Assembly: GCA_022702705.1 (NCBI GenBank)
Contig: CM040427.1
Coordinates: forward strand, 69,972,783-70,036,782
Origin: Papilionanthe hookeriana x Papilionanthe teres
Lineage: Eukaryota > Streptophyta > Magnoliopsida > Asparagales > Orchidaceae
Direction of reading: 5' to 3'
DNA: 64,000 nt
Position numbers and translations under genes: made by a program. Of this stretch, positions 45,308-54,903 are shown one piece after another (the first letter of the stretch is position 1; each line of letters opens with the position of its first letter). A model generated the notes under the pieces. The model was not told where the DNA came from. It ran no database searches and saw only the letters and a list, made by a program, of their open reading frames with translations.

Positions 45308-45399
45308 ATAGCAAACTCCAACTATTTATTTTTCTTTCTCTTTATGACTCATTCTGGGAGGCAGAACTCTTCTACTTCATAAAATTGACTTCAATTATT

Positions 45400-46880
45400 T
45401 CTTCTAGTTTAATATTTGACTCTTTTGTCTCTATGTCAGAAGGCTTCAATTCTATGGAAATTGGTGTTTCTTATAGTTGGAGTATGACAGTGTCATCTTT
45501 GTTTTCATCGTTGTCAGAATTATTGTTGCTGTCATTTTTGCTTTGGTTATCGTTGGGCTTATCGAGATCGGGTACGATTTGAGTATTGTCTACAGGATCG
45601 AAATTTGATTGATCATTTTCAGAAGTTGCATAAAAAATAGACAAAATGTAAGCAGAACTGGAAGTATTATTATTTACAGTAGGGATAAAAAGGAAGTCAT
45701 ACAAAGTCAACGGCTCGAGGGATTTCCTCCCTTCGTCCGAGACAACTATCCTAGTAGAAGGTAAAGGAGTACGAGAACTGGAAGATACAAAAGGAACAGT
45801 AGTCCCAATATCTTGAAGACCTCTAATTATTTTTGGTTCTTTCTTTTCTTCTTCTTTTCTTTCTTGGATGATTTTGTGATTTGTTGGTCTGTAAAAGTCT
45901 CCTCAAAAGATTTACCTTGAGCAATGTTGTCTTTGTCTTTGTTATCAGGATAATTATTAGGAATAAGTTTATCGACCGAAATCATATTGACTGAACCTTT
46001 TTCAGGTTCTTTCGGATATTCTTTTTTTCGAGATTACTATATTCTCTTCTTTGAAATTGCGTTCCAACCAGTCTTTGAAAATAAAACGTTCTTCAATTTT
46101 ATATCTGAGCATCCTATGATAAGGACAATAATTAGGATTGTCTTTCATGTCGACTTCTCTTGGTCTTTTAGCTTCAGGCAATTTAAACTCCGACACTTTC
46201 AACAAGCTACGAAATGTCTTCCCAACGACTTCTGTCTTGAATGGATATTTTTTGTTCATTCTTTTAGTCATTAACTTCTTGTTTGTTGATAACGAAGTTG
46301 ATTGTTGAAATTGTAATTGGAAATGCGACAGTTGTAATGGTTGACTTATATTTTGTTGTTGTTTGCTCTGGTTGAACTTGCATCACTTGCTTACCATTTT
46401 CTGCAACATTTCTCGATTTCTTTTCAAATGTCTTAACCAGCTTTGTCTTCTTTGTCTTTTCCGTTACACTCATTTTTTTAGCTACCTCTGTAGATTGACA
46501 ACTTTGCTGAGCAACTTTTTGAATGTTTTTATCGTAAATCCTTTAAGCATGAATGCTATAGGACCATGAATGCTATATGACCATGAATGTTCTTAAGCAG
46601 AATTTCCACTACATGTTGTTCTTAAAGATGTGGTTCACATTTTATGCTGAGATTTCTCCAGCGAAAAATATAATCCACAAGACATTCTCCTGGTTTTTGT
46701 TTCTCCACCACCAGATCTCCAATGATTATATGGTATTGTGCTCCAGCAAATCGTTGAATGAAGAGATATTCAAGTTCCACAAAACTTTTAATCAAATCTA
46801 TAGGTTACCTTGTATATTCACATGTTTAGGTCATGTATGTTCAATAGATTATATTTAAAAATAAAATGACTCAATGAGGA
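45400..46880 (-). pseudogene. Ty3/gypsy gag polyprotein fragment, broken
   Basis: Read from the right, a gag domain at about 46830-46640 is recognisable by FAGAQYHIIIGDL, then KQKPGECLVDYIFRWRNLS, a typical plant gag segment. It is followed by 46473-46264 (Lys- and Thr-rich linker) and 46271-46002 with KKYPFK, LPEAKRP and PNYCPYHRMLRYKIEERFIF. That last piece is the Cys-His motif common in plant Ty3/gypsy polyproteins between gag and pol. An acidic Asn-Asp-rich stretch at 45710-45471 continues leftwards. No RT is present, so this is an isolated 5' part. Several stops and frameshifts. Confidence 0.72.
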
Positions 46881-47767
46881 GTTCTTTAATGGGGATGAGA
46901 CCTTCGCGCAAGCGACATCTTAGCTTCTAACATACTTACATAAGGACAGGTTTCGTTGTCTAAGTTTGAAGCACATGAATTGAACATGCTTGATGACTGA
47001 AGAAGTTAGGTAGATTTATAATGTGAAGGATTTCAAATAAATTATTGATTTTGGACTTCACTTGATAAGGTAGAGTCAGTCATTTATACTTGAGCTAGCC
47101 CTTCAATTCGCTTATTATTTCAACTAGCTATGATTCGTCACTTGAGTTTGACTCGAGTAGATTTATAGAAATAGCTTTTGACGGAACAAGACCTTATTAT
47201 CCGATTAGAATGGATGAAGCGCCACCAAACTAAGAAGCTAAATATGGTGTTTTTATGAATTACTAAATGTGGCAGAAAGATTATTATGAGAAGGTTGTAC
47301 ATACCATTCTGAGTTATTTGTAGCTTTCTGAACGTTAAATAATTAAAATAAAGTTTAACATACTCTGAGAGTACTTCAATCATATTGCAGGATTGCTGAA
47401 TGAGATAAATCCAAAGAAAAATTTATTTCCACAAGCACGAATGCATATTAAGCTACTAAATGAAGATTCAATATAAAGCACGAAACATTTTAATCTTATA
47501 TATCTTAAATTTGATGTAGAGACACGTAATATTAGATTTGACATGTCTTTCTTTCTTTTCACCATCTATACTCTACTCTTATTTGTGAATTGAATTTAAT
47601 CAAATTTATTTATATCTCTTGCCAAATAATTTTTTGGGATTTAATTTTGTAGAATTTATTAAATTCAAATTTACAAAATACTAAAATCTTGCTTTGAGTT
47701 ACATCAGACGGCCCGTAAAAATCTTCAATACAAGCGGCCCCTGAGAAGTATTCTGGAAGAAAACAAA
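46881..47767. other. Intergenic region upstream of the plastid-protein exon
   Basis: No recognisable element or ORF. AT-rich until about 47700, then rising in GC towards the exon. It should contain the promoter of that gene, but I see no clear TATA box at a sensible distance. Confidence 0.4.
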
Positions 47768-47832
47768 ATGTGCGGAGCCTGAATCAGCACGCCAAGCCTC
47801 CGAGCTCCGCCGCACCACCCTCGGCATCGGCG

Positions 47833-48278
47833 ATGATGCCCTCCACCTTCTCGTCGTCGGACAGAGACCCTCCTTTGCTCCTCCAATCCGCTGGTCGGTG
47901 CATGCAGTCCCTCACAGCGAATATTCTCTCTCATTTGCCCTTCTCCGCGGTCGTCCCCAACCGCGTCGTCACCCATTCCAAATTCACGCCGCCGCCTCCA
48001 TCCCCGCTTTCAGTCGTCACTGTACCTGTACTTCTGTCCTCATCCTCCCCATCCTCTTCGTTATATTCTCTTGGACAGAACCAGAACGTAGCCTTGCCCT
48101 CGTCCTCGATAAGGAGCTTTTCATCGAGCGTTGGAGTCGATGGACTCGGCTCTAGCCGAAAGGGAGGGGGTGGCGGAGGACCCGCTTTTGTTGGACAGGT
48201 CTTCAGCATGCTCGATCGCTCTGGCAATGGCCTTATGGCCGTCACCACGCATTTCGACATCCCCTTCGTCACTAAAAG
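47833..48278 (+). CDS. First exon of a probable Tic22-like plastid protein gene (partial)
   Basis: The exon is GC-rich and low in introduced stops, unlike everything around it. The start is the first in-frame ATG (MMPSTFSSSDRD). A four-codon upstream ORF (47768-47782) lies in another frame. The first 120 residues are rich in Ser, Pro and Ala, compatible with a plastid transit peptide. The C-terminal segment GPAFVGQVFSMLDRSGNGLM, then THFDIPFVTKR, resembles from memory a conserved segment of plant Tic22-like proteins, which act in import across the plastid envelope. A plausible splice donor AAAAG|GTGCGT follows at 48278/48279, leaving phase 2. No later exon is visible downstream in the window. 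It could be a real gene with a very long first intron or a truncated copy. A long antisense ORF is a composition shadow. Confidence 0.55.
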
Positions 48279-50113
48279 GTGCGTTCATTTTCCATTCAGT
48301 TTTTATTTTTTGGCAGCTGATATTGATCGTTGGAAGAATGATTGATATTTTCTTAAGCGATCGTTTCAGTAGTATGTGGCAGTCACTACTCTTTTTTCTT
48401 CTTTGATATGTCGGACTTGCACAAGGCATGCTAAGATTAAGATGTAAGGGCAGGCTCTTAGCTCTATGGAAAGTAAGGACTGAGATCACCAGGCGTTGGT
48501 AGTACTTTGATTGTGAATTTATGAGTATGAATGAAAATATTTTATTGTTGATTTGAGAATTTTTGTTAGAAAAAAAGAAGGTTATGCATCTGGTTTGGTT
48601 TTGAGTTAACATAATATTAAAGAAAACTATCCATCCTTGGCCTGCCATTCTGCTAATTAGCAAGCATTCTTTTAAATTAGGTTTTGCTATAGCATCGAAG
48701 TTGCTTGAGCCAATGCACATGTATCAATACCAGATATTTCATCAAATGTTCAATCAATCACACTATGGAAGGGTTTCTCTCACACCAAAGAGGAGCTTTA
48801 AGAGTTGAAGGTCTTCCAGATTACTCTGAGCTCTAGGTGTGGAATTGAAAACTTCATAAGGGCACCGAGTTTACTCGGATAAGTAATCCACTGACAATCC
48901 AAACAATTGTACTACATCCAGTTATTCCATTTGATGCAGGACTACCATGTGTGGAGAATTATTTGTTAAATTATAAACTTTAGGAGTTTTGGTTGTTAGC
49001 TGATAAAAAATTCTGCAAATAGTTGGAAAATCATTCAGTTGTGAGATGAAGGATGGATAACTCTGATATTAGTGCTTGGGTATCCTATTTCAAGATAACT
49101 AGAGCAACAACAACAGAGGCCCAAAACAACTATTACGAACCAGGACCTTGATATAATGTAGAGGTACATTATGAGGGATTAGTAGAATATTTGCTTCAGA
49201 ATATTCAGTCCCACAGCTCCAAGTTTGGTAAAGATATAGTTTATGACTTTTGTCTGATTATGACCTGTTGGGTACTTGGGAATTTATTCAATTGATCTTA
49301 GGTGGTAGTATGAAATGCTAAAGCCACTTGATATCACAATGAGCTGTCAAATGCCTTAAAATTTTGGCAATGAATGATTCTGGGAGGAACATATAATAAC
49401 TTCACTATACTAGCTGTCTTTTTATTATTTGGGAAAGCTTGGTGGGAAGGTTTAGTGGATAATAATAACAATTTTGGCTTGAAGTTTAAATGAGAATGAG
49501 ATTTTTTGTCCAACCCCACTTTTTGTTTAATTTACTTTTAGACTAGGGTGCTGTATTAGCCGGTGTTTCGAGTTGCACTATTTGAAATGATGCTCTAATG
49601 AATTTTAGGACAATCTTGCTATATCTTTCCCTTTTACTTTTAACAATGAACATGTGTTAACTCTGACCAAATTAAAGTAATTAATCCATCTTCATTGCTC
49701 GTACTGAATCTCCATTAATAAATTTCCATTCAAGTGCTAAGGTGTGTTGTAGTTGTTTTGTCACTTAACATCAGCTGAACAGCCACATAGAGAGAAATAC
49801 ACTCTCATTTTTCATTTTCATAGGCGAAAATAGCATGCAAGTCACCTTTCCTAGCATCAGCCAAGGTCTCCCCTTGGCTCCTACAACTTTTCAGAAGAAT
49901 GGAACGTCACCCTTCTTACCATTTTTACTTTCATTTTTTTATTGGACACATATATCCTTCTCTTCCACTAGGGATTACATCTGTAATGAGCAACTTTTCA
50001 ATCCTTGTTCTTTGTTATGGCGAAAGTCCCCAAAAAAGGACTATGATATTGTGTTTAGGATTCCCTTGGAATTAGACGAAAGCATAGTTATCCAAGCATC
50101 ACCATCATCATCG
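48279..50113. other. Non-coding region after the exon (putative intron or intergenic)
   Basis: No recognised domain or transposon. The ORF 49835-50122 (Ser-Phe-rich) has no family I know and is probably chance. If the Tic22-like gene is intact, this is the beginning of its first intron. Confidence 0.4.
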
Positions 50114-50318
50114 TCTAGTTAATGCTTTTTATCTAGTTTCCCATCAATTACTTTGACATTATCATTCTTTTGGTTCATATTTGCAATGTTCCAATGAAAT
50201 GCATCAAAGCAAAATTCAAATACTTTATTTTATGAAAATCTCCTTAAAATAAATTCTTTATTAACATTTATTAGTATTTCTATCAATTTTGATTTCAAGA
50301 GCTCCTCCATTGTTAAGG
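50114..50318. repeat. Direct repeat, copy A
   Basis: Begins TCTAGTTAATGCTTTTTATC. Pairs with 50475-50675 at an offset of 361 bp. On the - strand both copies share a short open stretch (FDAF...DNV..ID.KL.K) that may be an old coding fragment. Confidence 0.6.
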
Positions 50319-50474
50319 TGCATGAAGTTTGGTTTGATACTCTAATCCTTACTCATTTGAGACATAAACTTCAAGTCTCTGAAAGATGGCCAATCACTTA
50401 ATATTTTGTATACATTTTTTCCTTAGATATTAGATGCAAGTCATAATTCAATACTTTCAAGTGCCTGAAGAATC

Positions 50475-50675
50475 TCTAGTTAATGCTCTTGTTTAGTTTC
50501 CTATCAATTGCACTAACATTATCACTCTTTAGGTCAATGTTATCGTCAATGCTCCTATTAAATGCATCAAAGTAAAATTCATATAGTTTTTAATGAAAAT
50601 CTTCTCGGAAGAAATTATATCTATCAACATCTGTATTTCTATCAATTCAGGTTTCAAAAACTCCTTTGTTAAGGA
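50475..50675. repeat. Direct repeat, copy B
   Basis: Begins TCTAGTTAATGCTCTTGTTT and ends CTCCTTTGTTAAGG, as copy A does (CTCCATTGTTAAGG). By eye roughly three quarters of positions agree. Confidence 0.6.
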
Positions 50676-50783
50676 GTGTGTTTCAAAAGGCCCAATTTTG
50701 GGCTTGATTCACTAGTGATTAACTTAACTACAAGACTTGGTTCTAAATTGTAATTAGAATGAACAAATTGGACTTGTGATTCC

Positions 50784-50801
50784 TCTAAACTTATTTCTTG
50801 G
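50784..50801. repeat. Target-site duplication, left, of an RTE LINE copy
   Basis: TCTAAACTTATTTCTTGG here and TCTAATCTTATTTCTTGG at 51091-51108, 17 of 18 bases alike, flank the RTE fragment. Confidence 0.85.
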
Positions 50802-51090
50802 GTTGGTGTAGCTCCAATGACGGACAAAATTAGAGAGAGTCGTCTTAGATGGTTTAGTCACATTAAATGTCGACCATCTGATGATCCGTTTAAGAGTAGA
50901 TGTTTTAGTTTCGACTTATGTTAAGAAAGACAGAGGTAGAACTAGAAAGATTTGGGCATATTGTATAAAAAATAATCTTAATTTATTAGAATTAAATGAA
51001 TATATGACACTCAATAGGACACAATGGAGAAAAAGGATTTATGTAGCTGACCCCACTTAGTGAGAGAAAGACTTGTTGTTGTTGTTGTTG
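50802..51090 (+). mobile_element. 5'-truncated RTE LINE copy (3' end only)
   Basis: The 289-bp insert aligns with the last part of the RTE element at 54605-54903: GACGGACAAAATTAGAGAGA, then TATGTAGCTGACCCCACTTA, and a (TTG)n tail. It is cut at its 5' end, as expected from incomplete target-primed reverse transcription. Several frame changes make it non-coding. Confidence 0.92.
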
Positions 51091-51108
51091 TCTAATCTTA
51101 TTTCTTGG
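51091..51108. repeat. Target-site duplication, right, of an RTE LINE copy
   Basis: Follows the (TTG)n tail directly. See the left copy at 50784-50801. Confidence 0.85.
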
Positions 51109-51782
51109 AATTCTTATGTTAAAATTAAGAATAATAAAATTATCAATCAAGAATAAAAATTATTTTCTAATTTTTGTCGATAACTAAATAACTTAATTAA
51201 TTTTTATAATTAGATATATGTCTATACTAACTAGTTAGACAATTCCATTAAGTGTTTTTCTTATTCAATTGCAAATTCTTAAGTAGTATATTTCTATCAA
51301 AGTTGTTATTTTTTTTCTAATTATTTATCTAAGACTCTGTCGATATCATTAGATCATATTAGATTTGAACTATGCATATGGCTTGTACACAACTCTTTTA
51401 AGTTTGAAGAAGAATCGAACAACCATGTTATAGTTAAAATCTATAGTGAATAACGAAAACGAGTAGCTTTATGCAATGTTCTTTTGATAAATATGTTCTT
51501 TATTATGCTTTCCATAAACTAGATACGAGCCCATAAGAACATCGGTATGGAAATTAATTAAGATCTTATTTCATATTACTTTAATTTTTTATTATTTTTT
51601 CATTTTTAAAAAATTATATGATTTAGATTATTTTTAATTATTAATATATATTAAATTATTTTTAAACACACTCAATATAACTTAAAATTTGTTACATACG
51701 TAATTAGTTCTATTAAAAAAAAAGGATAACGTTGGTTTTATTTTGTTTTTTAAATTATATTAAACACTCAATATAACATCGC
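51109..51782. other. AT-rich intergenic sequence
   Basis: Nothing recognisable. Very AT-rich, with a partial echo of CACTCAATATAACTTAAA near 51670 and CACTCAATATAACATCG near 51765. Confidence 0.4.
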
Positions 51783-52049
51783 TGTCATGGCCCTAAGTCC
51801 CGGATGTGAAAAGTGGAGGGTTGCGTTAGGTAGTTGACAATAGGCGTAAAACTTGTCGAAAAAATCACGACATGAATCCTTTCGATCATTTTGTAAGTGC
51901 TAGAGCGTCCTCTGGAAGCGATGCGCCGTATGACTCGAATACAGCTGGAAAGTGTATGGCCACTACACTGGCGCTTCGAGTGTAATGTCAGTAAGAAGCG
52001 GTTCCCACATTACGGATGGATGCGGGTAAAGTTAAGCTAATCCATGATA

Positions 52050-53925
52050 CTAAGTATTAGGATATGATCTTGGAATATAGTGATTCTCAATAGTAAATTA
52101 ATGGAATTGGTTGATATTATGATCCATGAAAGATAAATATCTTATGTATTCAAGAAACTAAATGGGTTGGAGAAAAAGCTAAGGAGATTGATAACTTAGG
52201 TTTTAAACTACAGTATTCCAGTAAGAGTCGTACTTAGAAATGTGCAGAGTGTAATTATAGATAAGAGTTTGAAAGATAACGTTGTTAAAATTAATAGAGA
52301 TGGAGATAGAATTATAAAGACTTAAGATTATTATTGATACTAAGATTTTTAATATTATAAACGCTTACGCTCCTCAAGTTAGTTAGACATAGAATCTAAA
52401 GATAAATCTTGAACGATTTGAAGACTTAATACACTCGATACCTCAAGAAAAAATTTTATCGGAGGAGATTTAAACTGACACGTTTCGTAGAGTAGTAGAA
52501 TATTTCGTAAATATTCATAGTGGCTACATTACATGGAGTGATTAACGGCTAATGTAGAGCCATTTTAGATTTTGTTTTAACAGTATGTATATGATTATTA
52601 CTAATATTTTATTTAAGAAAGAGATGAAAGATCTTATTACTTATAAGAATTGATCTAATAAAACACAAATCGATTATTTTCTTGACAAGTAAGAGATCGT
52701 CGAGATTAGTAAGGATTGTGAAGGTCATTCCAAGCGAGAATTAAGATCTAACATCGATTATTAGCTCGATTTTAAGCATGAAGAATAGAAAATAAAGAAT
52801 ACTAGAATTCAACATCGTAGAATAAGATGTAAGCACCTAAAAGACACAAATAAAATTATTTTTATGAATAGAAATTCAAGATTTAAATATTTGGATGTCC
52901 ACGAAGACGCGAACGCTATGTGTAGAAAAATTAATTAACGCTATTAAACAAGTGGCTAAAGATGATTTTGGAGATCAAAAGAAAGAGCTTTATAAATAAA
53001 AATAATGCATGTCGAATAATTATGTGTAAGAAAAGATAAAATATAAGAAGTTACGTTATAAAAATCGGCTTAAACGTAAAAACGTAGAGATCGCAGAAAA
53101 ATATAAAACTACTGCAGTGAGTCTAAAAGCAATAATCTTCGACGCTAAAAATTCCGCTTTTAGCGATCTTTACAACACGTTAGATACTAAGGACGATGAA
53201 AAATATACGTATAAACTAACTAAACAAAGAGAAGAAAAGAAAGATTTAACTCAAGAAAGTTGTATTAAAGATGAAAATCAAAAGTCTTTTCCTAGAAAAG
53301 ATATTCAACATAAAGTATGAGTTATTTTGATAAACTTTTTAACGAAGATGCTGAAAGATGATCGATCTTAAGTGATCTTAATACCGTTAATAATAACGAA
53401 ACTTTTCATTTTTACCGTCGCATTAAGAAAAAGTAAGCTTGATGAGGCCTTAAAGAAAACCATGGGGAGAAAGTCCGTAGGACTCGATGATATCCCAATC
53501 GAAGTGTGGAAATGTTTAGTGTGATTTGCGGGTTTCCGGCTTACTAAACTTTTTAATATTATTCGAAAAACTAATAAGATGCCCGAGGAGTGGAGAAAGA
53601 GCATTTTGGTCCCCATTTTTAAGAATAAAGGAGATGCACAAGAGTGTGCAAATTATGTAGAATTAAATTGATGTGTCATACTTTAAAATTATGTGAGGGT
53701 AATCGAACATATGTTAAGACGTATTACGAGCGTTTCTCATAATCAATTTGGATTTATGTCGAGCAGTGTCTACCATGGAAGCTATACATTTATCGAGAGG
53801 TTTGATGGAGAAGTACAGAGATAATAAGGAGGATCTACATTCGATTTTTATCGATTTAGAAAAAGCTTACGATAAGCGTTCCTAGAGATGTTCTTTGGAG
53901 AGTCCTCGAGAAAAAAGGTGTTGAT
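52050..53925 (+). pseudogene. RTE endonuclease and RT N-terminal part, heavily decayed
   Basis: The endonuclease shows only short surviving pieces: CIQETKWVGEKAKEID near 52145 carries the catalytic Glu, and short islands continue to about 52790. The linker is open at 53117-53320 (NSAFSDLYNTLDTKDDEKYT, then CIKDENQKSF). RT begins near 53400 with KTMGRKSVGLDDIPIEVW-type residues and continues with PEEWRKSILVPIFKNKGDAQ at 53580-53640. A conserved block for FIDLEKAYDK lies near 53850 with a frameshift. Stops are far denser here than in the following 940 bp. Confidence 0.8.
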
Positions 53926-54867
53926 ATGACTTATATTCAAGTCATTAAAGATATGTATGCTAGAGTTGTTACATGTGTTCGAACTGAAGGAGAATTGACC
54001 AAATATTTTACTATTTCTGTTGGTTTACATCAAGGATCGGCTTTAAGCCCATATCTTTTTGCTTTATTTATGGATGGTCTTGCTGGGCATTTACAAGAGG
54101 ATGTGCCTTGGTGTATGCTTTTTGCTGATGATATCCTCCTTGTGGATAAGATAAGAGAAAAAGTCCAGGAAAAACTTGAATTATGGAGGTCTACATTGGA
54201 GTCTAAAACTGAATACATGGAATGTAATTTTAGTAATAGTAGGTCTAGTGACAGAAGTGTAACTTTGGGTGATCAAATTATTAAAAGGTGTGAACGTTTT
54301 AGATATCTCGGGTCCATTGTTCAAAGTGATGGTGATATAGATGGGGATGTTAATAGTAGAATTCAGGTTGGTTGGTTGAAGTGGAGGAATGCGTCCGGCC
54401 TATTGTGTGATAGAAAAGTACCGCTTAGACTGAAAGGAAAATTTTATAAGATGGTGGTGAGACCTTCAATGCTCTATGGTGCTGAATGTTGGCCTTTAAA
54501 AGAGAAGCATAATGTTAAGTTAAGTGTTGTCGAGATGAGAATGATTAGGTGGATGAGTGTCTTTACACTTAGAGACAAAATGCAAAATGAATATATCCGT
54601 AATAGGGTTGGTGTTGCACCAGTGACGGATAAAATTAGAGAGAGTCGCCTTAGATGGTTTGGTCACATTAAACGTCGATCACCTGATGATCCGATTAGGA
54701 GAGTAGATTTTTTAAATACAACTTATGTTAAGAAAGGCAGAGGAAGACCTAGGAAAACTTGGGCTTATTGCATAAAAAATGATCTTAATTTATTAGAATT
54801 AAACGAAAATTTGACACTAAATAGGACGCAATGGAGAAAAAGGATTCATGTAGCCGACCCCACTTAG
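53926..54867 (+). CDS. RTE reverse transcriptase C-terminal part, 313 open codons
   Basis: This open stretch starts at an internal Met, not a true start. It holds the RT palm and thumb: IGLHQGSALSPYLFAL-like residues (here VGLHQGSALSPYLFALFMDG), then the catalytic MLFADDILLVD at about 54116-54150, then the conserved RFRYLGSIVQSDGDI, VRPSMLYGAECW and ESRLRWFGHIKRR, ending in HVADPT at the stop. About seven residues normally present between LESK and TEYM are missing (near 54205), an in-frame deletion in a conserved RT region. It could not be made as part of a full ORF2 because everything upstream is broken. Confidence 0.85.
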   Translation: MTYIQVIKDMYARVVTCVRTEGELTKYFTISVGLHQGSALSPYLFALFMDGLAGHLQEDVPWCMLFADDILLVDKIREKVQEKLELWRSTLESKTEYMECNFSNSRSSDRSVTLGDQIIKRCERFRYLGSIVQSDGDIDGDVNSRIQVGWLKWRNASGLLCDRKVPLRLKGKFYKMVVRPSMLYGAECWPLKEKHNVKLSVVEMRMIRWMSVFTLRDKMQNEYIRNRVGVAPVTDKIRESRLRWFGHIKRRSPDDPIRRVDFLNTTYVKKGRGRPRKTWAYCIKNDLNLLELNENLTLNRTQWRKRIHVADPT

Positions 54868-54903
54868 TGGGATTAAGGCTTTGTTGTTGTTGTTGTTGTT
54901 GTT

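Larger units (their letters stand above)
51783..54903 (+). mobile_element. Plant RTE-type LINE, long copy
   Basis: The 3.1-kb element carries a leader (51783-52050), endonuclease, linker and RT, and ends with the plant RTE signature: GTAGCCGACCCCACTTAGTG, then TTAAGGC and (TTG)n. Leader, endonuclease and early RT are full of stops; the last 313 codons are open. No convincing target duplication was found, so the 5' limit is approximate. Confidence 0.9.

Noticed and set aside
45471..45710. Acidic Asn/Asp-rich ORF as a separate small gene
   Set aside because: It continues the broken gypsy gag region in the same orientation and has no start context of its own.
47931..48272. 113-codon ORF antisense to the plastid-protein exon
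   Set aside because: It exists because the exon is GC-rich with few stops on either strand. It shows no domain and mirrors the Ser/Pro codons of the sense strand.
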